From positions 248,001 through 312,000 of the forward strand of contig JAQTHZ010000002.1 of NCBI GenBank assembly GCA_029433365.1: a DNA stretch of 64,000 bases. The letters run 5' to 3'. How positions within the stretch are numbered: the first letter of the stretch is position 1; each line of letters begins with the position of its first letter. Positions 57,888 through 64,000 of the stretch are shown in pieces. The translations under genes were made by a program, and so were the position numbers. This stretch comes from Orbaceae bacterium ESL0721. GTDB lineage: Bacteria; Pseudomonadota; Gammaproteobacteria; Enterobacterales; Orbaceae. The notes below the pieces were generated by a model. The model ran no database searches. It was not told where the DNA came from and was given only the letters and a program-made list of their open reading frames with translations.

Positions 57888-58148
57888 AGCATATCTCCAG
57901 TGTAATTTATTAAACCCTATTTTGAGTAGGGTGATCAGGAGCTCAAAACCGTACACTGTCGGCGGATTTATTCCCTTTTCAGGTTTTATATTCGTCGCAC
58001 TCCCGATCGTGGAAAATCGGAGATATAATTGGCCACAACAACAAAGAGAAAAAAATATGGTAGCTTAAGTGTATGAGTTTTGAGCCCTTAATATTTAATA
58101 TATCCTTTTAAAATATATAAGGTCAATTGATTTTTCTAAATATTTAGC
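57888..58148. other. Non-coding prophage segment with nested inverted repeats
   Basis: 261 bp without a convincing gene. GCTCAAAAC (57941-57949) and GTTTTGAGC (58077-58085) form a long-range 9-bp inverted repeat. Inside it, CTCC(C)GAT and ATCGGAG (about 57999-58021) form a hairpin. ACCCTA/TAGGGT (about 57913-57931) forms another near the ribosome-binding region of the 71-residue gene. It could be a structured RNA or a promoter region. Confidence 0.45.
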
Positions 58149-59540
58149 TTAAACCACACACCCTCTCCGTTTCATAGACTCCCGTAATATATCTTGAATG
58201 TTACGCTTAGTTTTTTTACGAGCTATGACATCCTCATCGACAGTTCCCTTAGCAATAATTTCATAAATAAACACCGGTCGGTTGTAACCTGATTGTGCTT
58301 GCCGTGTTGGCCCTATGCGTTCTAAGATCTGATCTGAACTTTCTAGATTCCACCAATGGGCAAAATAGACTAAGATATTTCCGCCGTCTTGTAAGTTTAA
58401 ACCGTGGCCTGCGCTATCGGGGTGTGCAAGTAGGATTGGTATTTTTCCGTTGTTCCAGTCTTTTATTGTCTGCGGGTTATTGTCTAAGACTCTTGCCTGC
58501 TTGAATGCTTTTAACAACCTGACCTCATCATGCTTGAAGTGGTAAGCAACTAATACTGGCATCCCGTTTGATTCACTTATGATACTTTCTAACGCTTGGA
58601 TTTTTAAATCGTGCACCTCGGTAAAAGAGTTATAGCTATCGATATAGAGGGCGCCGTTTGCAAATTGTAGACATTTAATTGTTTTAGACGCGGCATTATG
58701 CGCTTCGATTTCGTTATTTCCTAGCTCTAAAAACATCTCTTTTTCAAGTTGTTTATACTGTTTTTTAATTTTGTCTGGGAGTTCAACATAGATTTGTGTC
58801 GTGATTGGATCTTTAATATCAAACCAATCTTTTGCATCTAATGTTATGCACACATCGCGTAAAGCATTTTGAATCTGTTCTTGGGCAAAAGCAGCTGGTT
58901 CTATCTTATAAAAATCGCCGATGGGTATTTTATTAAACCATCTATCGGTAAAAGCCTCTATAGTGCGCCCTAACCGTTGGCCGCCATCAATAAACCAGTT
59001 TTGCCCCCAGAGATCTATCAAACCGTTAGGCGCAGGTGTGCCGGTTAGATTCTGCCAAAAGTTTACTTTCTTAAAGGCTACATTACGCAAAGATGCTGCT
59101 CGGGTACCGCCACCGCGAAGTCTAAATGATTTCAATTTAGTACTCTCATCAGCAATAATTTGTTTGAATGGCCATTTCGCCCCCAACGTTTCTACTAGCC
59201 ATGGTAGGTTTTCGTAGTTGGTGGTGAACACATTCGCATTGGGATTCTTTAGGGCATCGGCTCTTTGTTTAGAGTTGCCTATGATAGGTTGAATGCTGAT
59301 GTTCTTAAAATCCCACTTAATAAGTTCATCTGGCCAAGTGGACTGTGCAACACGCAATGGCGCGATAACTAAAGTAGGTTCGGTGTAATAGCCGCTCATG
59401 TATGCGATATCTAAAGCACACAAAGTAGATGAGGTTTTACCCATACCCATACCAGCCCATGTGTTCCCGCGAGGAATTTCTAGCTGATGGTTTACAATGA
59501 GATTTTGATAAGGTCGGGGTGTAAATGTTCTATTTTTCAT
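58149..59540 (-). CDS. Phage SNF2-type helicase
   Basis: Superfamily 2 ATPase of 463 residues. Q-type RPYQ (about 8-11), Walker A GMGMGKTS (about 30-37), Walker B variant IADESTKLK (about 130-138), motif III LTGTPAPNG (about 166-174), and C-terminal helicase motifs LLAHPDSAGHGLNLQDGG (about 375-392) and QILERIGPTRQAQSG (about 406-420). Motif VI reads RIGPTRQ instead of the common RxHRxGQ. It overlaps the VRR-NUC gene by 11 bp and probably works with it at the replication fork. Confidence 0.93.
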   Translation of the reverse strand: MKNRTFTPRPYQNLIVNHQLEIPRGNTWAGMGMGKTSSTLCALDIAYMSGYYTEPTLVIAPLRVAQSTWPDELIKWDFKNISIQPIIGNSKQRADALKNPNANVFTTNYENLPWLVETLGAKWPFKQIIADESTKLKSFRLRGGGTRAASLRNVAFKKVNFWQNLTGTPAPNGLIDLWGQNWFIDGGQRLGRTIEAFTDRWFNKIPIGDFYKIEPAAFAQEQIQNALRDVCITLDAKDWFDIKDPITTQIYVELPDKIKKQYKQLEKEMFLELGNNEIEAHNAASKTIKCLQFANGALYIDSYNSFTEVHDLKIQALESIISESNGMPVLVAYHFKHDEVRLLKAFKQARVLDNNPQTIKDWNNGKIPILLAHPDSAGHGLNLQDGGNILVYFAHWWNLESSDQILERIGPTRQAQSGYNRPVFIYEIIAKGTVDEDVIARKKTKRNIQDILRESMKRRGCVV

Positions 59541-59796
59541 CTAAAAAACTTACCTCTAACGAGTCGAGTACTATAACCTTAAAGCCTATCTTTCTAAGTC
59601 GTTCATGTTCTCTTATCTGACCAGGCCTTGGTTTTTCATTAGGGGCTTTGCACTCCACAAAAATAAGTGTGCCACCCGGTAACATGACAAGCCTGTCTGG
59701 TTTATTAATACGTCCAATAGGAGATAACTTATAGGTTATCCCCCCTCGGCTTTCTACTTCACGAACAAGGTTTTTTTCAATGACTGATTCACGCAT
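59530..59796 (-). CDS. VRR-NUC domain nuclease
   Basis: 88 residues, a stand-alone PD-(D/E)XK-type VRR-NUC domain: N-terminal ESVIEKNLVREVESRGG, the catalytic Asp in NKPDRLVMLPGG and the E-x-K in IFVECKAPNEKP. Stand-alone members are flap or junction nucleases of phages. The ATG at 59796 overlaps the stop of the Nmad5-like gene by 8 bases. The upstream in-frame TTG is not used here. Confidence 0.92.
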   Translation of the reverse strand: MRESVIEKNLVREVESRGGITYKLSPIGRINKPDRLVMLPGGTLIFVECKAPNEKPRPGQIREHERLRKIGFKVIVLDSLEVSFLDEK

Positions 59797-60376
59797 TAAT
59801 GCCAAGCTTCGCGTTTAAACCCTCGACCATAACCGCTGGTAAACCCTTTATTTCAGCGCACACTTCACAACCTTCTAGATAGTTAACCGATGCCGGCCAG
59901 AATTTTTCGAGTTGGGCAGCAGTTCGGCAGCTATTTAGGACAGTCCATATATCAATTTCCAAATCTTTCTTCTCCCGTTTTGCGTTCCTTAAATTTTGGT
60001 CAATATCCATAAAGCGTTTAGAAAATTCATGATCCCCAGCAAACATAGTAAGATCCCTTTTAACCTTGTATCGCGTTACTCCATCTGATGGGAACTCTAG
60101 ATAAAGCTGTTGACCGCCAAAAGAACACCATAAACTTTGTGTTTTTAGGTAGTTTGTGTCGGCGTGTACTTGAAAATCAAAAGGGGTACCTGCTTTCAAA
60201 GATTGAAGTGCGGTACCTGTTTCCTCCGCATCGTGCCCACTTGTTACCGTGTTGTATATCTCGACGGCCAACTCATGTTTCAGCTTTGAAAGTTCAGACA
60301 CACGTTTCACGCAAGGCGCAGATTCCATGGCGTTTTTTAATATCTGGTCTTTAATTGCTTTGTTTAATCGCGTCAT
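59789..60376 (-). CDS. Nmad5-like phage protein
   Basis: 195 residues starting MTRLNKAIKDQILKNAME. This N-terminus and the overall length fit the phage family named nucleotide-modification-associated domain 5 (Nmad5), whose function is not established. The C-terminal region has Cys residues (LNSCRTAAQL, GCEVCAEI). The ATG at 60376 has GAAGGA in front and lies 4 bases after the polymerase stop, so it is coupled to it. The family assignment is from memory of the N-terminal pattern and moderately certain. Confidence 0.6.
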   Translation of the reverse strand: MTRLNKAIKDQILKNAMESAPCVKRVSELSKLKHELAVEIYNTVTSGHDAEETGTALQSLKAGTPFDFQVHADTNYLKTQSLWCSFGGQQLYLEFPSDGVTRYKVKRDLTMFAGDHEFSKRFMDIDQNLRNAKREKKDLEIDIWTVLNSCRTAAQLEKFWPASVNYLEGCEVCAEIKGLPAVMVEGLNAKLGINA

Positions 60377-60380
60377 AATT

Positions 60381-62483
60381 TTAATCCTTCTTATATCGGT
60401 AAGATTCAAAACCAGCGGCAGATAAGGGTAAACCTTTTGCCCAAACTGGTATGGTTGCAAGTAAGCTACTTAACAGATCGCTGGATAATGCGGGACTATC
60501 GTTAGCCTCTGTTATGATTTCATCGTGTACGGTTAGGACGATACTAAACCCACTATCTTCAATTTTAGGCATATTCCAAGCCATCACATCCCGAGCGATT
60601 GCTTGAGTGATGTTCTCTACAAGTTTCCCACCGTAAGTGTTTACACGTTCCCACTTTCGGGTATAGGTGTTCTGTCCCAAGTAGCTAATTTTTCCGTTCG
60701 TATCGATTCTAGCTGCTGGATAGCAGAGATAACGACCGGAAGGGAGTTTTATTCTCAGCCAAGCTTTTACTCTATCAATAGTAAGTAAATTGTTAATGGT
60801 AATGGGTTTGCTGTTGCTATTATGAATAGTAGAGCGCACGGCAAGATCGACTTTTTTCCATAACGCCGTTACGTTCGGGTGTGCCTCTCGCCACGACCTT
60901 TTAAAAGCGTCGCAAACAATATAAGCTATAGCAGATAGTCCAAAAGTACGTTTATTCTTTTTAGCCCATTCAAAAGTGTTTTTTGACTGTGCTAATGTCT
61001 CTTCGTTAATAGTCCTTACGGCAGAGGTTGCCATTGCATCTAAATCGATTCCGTATGCAAGACTGAAGGTAATAAAAGCACCAACGCCACCTTCATAGCC
61101 TAATGCTAGCTCTTGTACCTTACCTATCTGCCTTTGATCTTTAGTCACTGCATCCGGTTTGATACCAAAAGATTTGGCGTAGGATAATTTGTAGAGATCA
61201 TGACCGGTACCCGAATCGTAATCATAAAAAGCTTTTATTTTCCAATCTTCACCCGCAAGCCATGCGAGTACCCGCCCTTCTATGTTAGAGAGATCCGATA
61301 CTACTAATTTTTTACCCTTAGGCGCGCAGATACAGCCACGAAGGGCGTTACTAGTTAACTGCATGATGTTGTCAGTAATTAGATCAGCATTACCGGTTTT
61401 AATAGCATCAATGCCTAAATCGATTTCAGCTTGGCTTAATGTAGGTCGCGTCAAATTCTGCGGCTGAAACCCCCGCCCTGCCCAGCGACCGGTGCGAGGG
61501 GCACCCATAAATTGTAAAGTTCCGCGTAATCGGTTATCAGAATTGCTGCGTTTAATAAGTGCAGCATATTTACTTGTGCTGGTTGTGCTAGCTTGTTGCC
61601 TTACAAGAAGCAATTCTTTTAAGCCTTGAGGGAGTTCAGGATCATCTAATCTGCGCTCGATAGTTGCGGCTGTAAGATCCGGAAGTGTAACACCGTAAGC
61701 ATTTAGAATATGCCGTAGCATAGCATCGCGTTGGGTTGCTGCCTGTACTTCGTTGTCTGTTAAACATTTGGATCTGTAGGCAAGCCGTTTGCGTTCTTTC
61801 TCGATAAGTTCGATAGCTTTTTTTGCAAGCGTAGCATCAATGCAAACACCGCGATCGTTAATCGTCTGATCCAAACACCATAAAAAGTACTCAAAGCCCT
61901 TTGGCTGTAGATTCCATGTAGGCATTCTTTTATGTAGCTCTCGCATGGCAATGATATCTTGTGTAGCATAATGCTTAAAAGCTCCCCATTCGGTTGGGTG
62001 TGTTTTGCGAGTTGCTCGTCGAATTTTACTGGTTTTAGGTCGAGGTTTACAAAATAGTTGAACAAGCTGCTTACCCTCTTTATCCTTAGCGCTATCATTA
62101 TCTAATTTAAAGATTTCACATAGATCGCCTAGTGATCCTTTTAAACTGTGCGCGTAGGCTTGTACCATAGTGTCATACCACCGTTCGGGTTTTTTTAATG
62201 CCTCTATAACGTCTGGTCTGTCAGCAAAGAGCTTACTGAATACTAAAACCGTGCGATCAAACATAGAGTTGTGAGCGATGATCAAAACATCTGGATCTAA
62301 TATCCTGTTGATAACCTCGGTAGGTATTTTCTCGCCATTGGTTAGATCGATAACGCGTACCGGTTCGTCGTTATATGCATATTGAAAAAGCATGATCTCG
62401 ACCGTTTCGGCATAAGCGTAAACGCCTTTGTTGATTGGTTGCTCGTTATATGTTTCGGTATCCAGCCAAAGCACGTTGGCCAT
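60381..62483 (-). CDS. Phage family A DNA polymerase with 3'-5' exonuclease
   Basis: 700 residues. The N-terminal DEDD exonuclease begins with WLDTETYNE (about 5-13) and has NSMFDRTV and a later YATQDIIAM (Exo III). The polymerase domain carries motif A VVSDLSNIEGRVLAWLAG (about 393-410), the O-helix-like region DQRQIGKVQELALGYEGG (about 450-467) and motif C TVHDEII (about 649-655). It is the replicative polymerase of the prophage. AAGGAG precedes the ATG. Confidence 0.95.
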   Translation of the reverse strand: MANVLWLDTETYNEQPINKGVYAYAETVEIMLFQYAYNDEPVRVIDLTNGEKIPTEVINRILDPDVLIIAHNSMFDRTVLVFSKLFADRPDVIEALKKPERWYDTMVQAYAHSLKGSLGDLCEIFKLDNDSAKDKEGKQLVQLFCKPRPKTSKIRRATRKTHPTEWGAFKHYATQDIIAMRELHKRMPTWNLQPKGFEYFLWCLDQTINDRGVCIDATLAKKAIELIEKERKRLAYRSKCLTDNEVQAATQRDAMLRHILNAYGVTLPDLTAATIERRLDDPELPQGLKELLLVRQQASTTSTSKYAALIKRSNSDNRLRGTLQFMGAPRTGRWAGRGFQPQNLTRPTLSQAEIDLGIDAIKTGNADLITDNIMQLTSNALRGCICAPKGKKLVVSDLSNIEGRVLAWLAGEDWKIKAFYDYDSGTGHDLYKLSYAKSFGIKPDAVTKDQRQIGKVQELALGYEGGVGAFITFSLAYGIDLDAMATSAVRTINEETLAQSKNTFEWAKKNKRTFGLSAIAYIVCDAFKRSWREAHPNVTALWKKVDLAVRSTIHNSNSKPITINNLLTIDRVKAWLRIKLPSGRYLCYPAARIDTNGKISYLGQNTYTRKWERVNTYGGKLVENITQAIARDVMAWNMPKIEDSGFSIVLTVHDEIITEANDSPALSSDLLSSLLATIPVWAKGLPLSAAGFESYRYKKD

Positions 62484-62550
62484 ACTTTGTTCTCCTTTTA
62501 TTTAGCAGCCCACAATCAAGCGCACTGTAGGCAATGCGCTTTGTTGTGAT

Positions 62551-63099
62551 TTATGCAAGTAGATCGTCAACATCTGTTGTTGTTAGATCGTCAAAATCCG
62601 TATCGGAAGCAACACCGCCGCCGCTAAAGGCATCGCCGTCTTTGTAGAATTGAACACCGGATAGTGATGCGCAAATCCGCTTACCAAATTTATTATCCAT
62701 TGCCCAGATATCAACAACTGCGTTTACGTAACAACCTGCGTAAATTACGCCGTCGTCTGGGTTTAGCTGCGTTTTATCACGATCAACGACATAAGGTCGG
62801 GTTTTGTTGTTCGCATTCAGGTAGTACTTGTTTTCAAAACCCTCTAACTCTGATTTAATGTCACCGTCTTTCAGACAAACTTTTAACTCTGCTTTGAGCT
62901 TTTTCAAAACAGCATCGGCTTTATCTGCCCATTTTTCCTTGGCAACTTGGGCGATAGCGTTTCCGATATCCTTTATGCAAGGGTGATCCTTGGCAAGTAT
63001 AAAGGTGGCGCTAAATTGTGGCTCTCCTTCACCGTTTACTTGCTCCGGTTTGAATAGTTTAGGGAATGCTATTCGTACATTATTTAATTTAACTTTCAT
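62551..63099 (-). CDS. DUF2815 phage protein (ssDNA-binding-like)
   Basis: 182 residues: MKVKLNNVRIAFPKLFKP and FSATFILAKDHP at the N-terminus and IYAGCYVNAVVDIWAMDNKFGKRICASLSGVQFYKDGDAF later are typical of DUF2815, an OB-fold family thought to act as single-strand DNA-binding protein in phage replication modules. The C-terminus is acidic (DTDFDDLTTTDVDDLLA), as in SSBs. The ATG overlaps the stop of the DUF2800 gene by one base (TAATG). Confidence 0.9.
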   Translation of the reverse strand: MKVKLNNVRIAFPKLFKPEQVNGEGEPQFSATFILAKDHPCIKDIGNAIAQVAKEKWADKADAVLKKLKAELKVCLKDGDIKSELEGFENKYYLNANNKTRPYVVDRDKTQLNPDDGVIYAGCYVNAVVDIWAMDNKFGKRICASLSGVQFYKDGDAFSGGGVASDTDFDDLTTTDVDDLLA

Positions 63100-64000
63100 T
63101 AGTTAACCTCTTCTTTTGTTAAGTCGATAAAATCGTCTGCTGGGGATATTGCAGATCGTTTGTCGGTTTCTGGTACTATCGTTGGTTTGCCTTCTGGACG
63201 TGTTATTATCTCGTTAAGGCGCGATAGCCGCCGTGGGTTGTCCTTGATAAGTTTTGTTGCTTGGGTTGGCGAAATGAGTTTATGTATGTACATTTCATCT
63301 TGCTTTAAGCGAAAACTTTTTAAGGTTTTTTCGGCTTCTTCAACGCTCGACCATGCTCGGTTTCCAGCTCGGACAATAACTAGTTTAAAACCAGGTACCT
63401 TGTTGCCTTGGCTTAGTTCGTCATGCACCTTAGTGCGTACCGATTTGCACCAAGATTCAATCATATCCAACGCTTTAAACTTATTCGCAAGTTCCCCATT
63501 AGGTAAAAGGCTTAATTGCGTTTCGGCGTTCTCTATTTGATTGTTTATGTCATCATCTAGATTTGTAAAATCATCTGATACGGTTTTAATGACGTGTTCG
63601 GCGAGCGCTGGGCAGTTTGCAGATGCTTTACAAAAACGGCACTGAACACAACCGGGTACCAGTGCTATGCTTTTTTCGTCATCTGTAAAGCCTTTCACGT
63701 AGTAGCTGTATGCTTTACTAGCACGATCTTTTAGCAATAATTTAAATTCTTGCAGCTCTTCGGGTGTCAGGCTGAAACTTGAATAGTGATCAAGCCGAGG
63801 TTGATGAATGTGGACTGAAATTTTGTTGATGTCACAAATTAGGTTGTAGTAGCTATAAGCTGCCAAAGCATATATGAGTAGTTGCTTGTTGTTTTCAGCA
63901 TCTACGCGCACGCCCATACCGTATTTAAGATCATGGATTTGTAGCTCCCCGTCACATAGAATAATAGCATCGGCAGTGCCGTAAGCGCGCTCAATAGTGT
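63099..64000 (-). CDS. DUF2800 phage protein (RecB-like nuclease family), cut by window edge
   Basis: About 300 C-terminal residues are visible, and the frame stays open to the window edge (GTADAIILCDGELQIHDLKY precedes the first visible Met). The segments GTADAII-x4-GELQIHDLKYG and VDAENNKQLLIYALAAY are the PD-(D/E)XK core of DUF2800. A cysteine group (CVQCRFCKASANC) is expected for an iron-sulfur or zinc site as in Cas4/AddB-type nucleases. It is probably a recombination exonuclease partnering the DUF2815 protein. Confidence 0.9.
   Translation of the reverse strand, partial: TIERAYGTADAIILCDGELQIHDLKYGMGVRVDAENNKQLLIYALAAYSYYNLICDINKISVHIHQPRLDHYSSFSLTPEELQEFKLLLKDRASKAYSYYVKGFTDDEKSIALVPGCVQCRFCKASANCPALAEHVIKTVSDDFTNLDDDINNQIENAETQLSLLPNGELANKFKALDMIESWCKSVRTKVHDELSQGNKVPGFKLVIVRAGNRAWSSVEEAEKTLKSFRLKQDEMYIHKLISPTQATKLIKDNPRRLSRLNEIITRPEGKPTIVPETDKRSAISPADDFIDLTKEEVN

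Larger units (their letters stand above)
53317..64000. mobile_element. Prophage, left part (continues beyond window)
   Basis: It starts at the 3' portion of tRNA-Arg(TCG) with a tyrosine integrase reading away from the tRNA. All other genes read towards the integrase on the minus strand. The content runs from regulation (AlpA) through DNA modification and small unknown genes to a replication module. No structural, lysis or repressor genes are visible, and attR is outside the window, so completeness cannot be judged. Confidence 0.92.

Noticed and set aside
60088-60354. Plus-strand open frame opposite the Nmad5-like gene
   Set aside because: All neighbouring prophage genes read on the minus strand, and this frame has no ribosome-binding site or recognisable motif.

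Overview
The window looks like the chromosome of a low-GC gammaproteobacterium. Several gene orders match those of Escherichia coli: porin-asnS-pncB with divergent pepN, rpsL-rpsG-fusA-tuf, serB-radA, recA-recX-alaS-csrA followed by tRNA-Ser(GCT) and tRNA-Arg(ACG), dksA-gluQ, and a ydiL/ydiM/ydiB/aroD gene set. AT-rich spacers and protein divergence from E. coli suggest a host-associated relative of Enterobacterales/Pasteurellales, with Orbaceae (Gilliamella-like) as my best guess. That placement is inferred, not proven.

Layout. 1-2.3 kb: the 3' part of a DUF711 (UPF0210) gene, a degenerate telomere-like repeat tract, and gmhA. 2.4-7.2 kb: three intact OmpF/OmpC-type porins in tandem plus a deletion-ridden fourth copy. 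7.3-12.8 kb: asnS, pncB, pepN. 12.9-17.4 kb: the str operon. 17.5-19.9 kb: plsB. 20.1-35.3 kb: an accessory region centred on quinate/shikimate chemistry. It holds an enoate-reductase-like flavoenzyme, an SDR, AroD, YdiB, a TIM-barrel isomerase-like protein that could be a 3-dehydroshikimate dehydratase, a divergent carboxylate/amino-acid transporter, rsmB, two YdiM/YdiN-type MFS carriers behind a well-formed FNR promoter, AroL behind TyrR boxes, YdiL, a second AroE and a LysR regulator. 35.7-38.1 kb: serB-radA. 38.17-38.71 kb: 34 perfect copies of a 16-bp repeat. 38.8-45.1 kb: ppnN, a small lipoprotein, a remnant of an FAD-linked oxidase, syd, aspC-type aminotransferase, MATE exporter, folK. 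45.3-52.7 kb: dksA, gluQ, moaA, recA (with a textbook LexA-controlled promoter), recX, alaS, csrA. 52.8-53.3 kb: four tRNA genes.

From about 53.3 kb to the right edge lies the left part of a prophage integrated at a tRNA-Arg(TCG) gene. It has a P4-type integrase, an AlpA-like regulator, small unknown genes, an adenine/cytosine-N4 methyltransferase, a fragment of a C5-cytosine methyltransferase, an SPFH-domain membrane protein with a 25-residue membrane peptide, and a replication module (SNF2 helicase, VRR-NUC nuclease, Nmad5-like protein, family A DNA polymerase, DUF2815, DUF2800) that runs off the window.

How the genes work together. The 20-35 kb region could import quinate or shikimate and feed them through 3-dehydroquinate and 3-dehydroshikimate. 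From there they could go either into the chorismate pathway (AroE, AroL) or towards protocatechuate or a reduced cyclic product (TIM-barrel protein, ene-reductase). The FNR-type promoter in front of the carriers suggests use under oxygen limitation. This is the most likely place for undescribed biology. The prophage replication genes are a known type of module.
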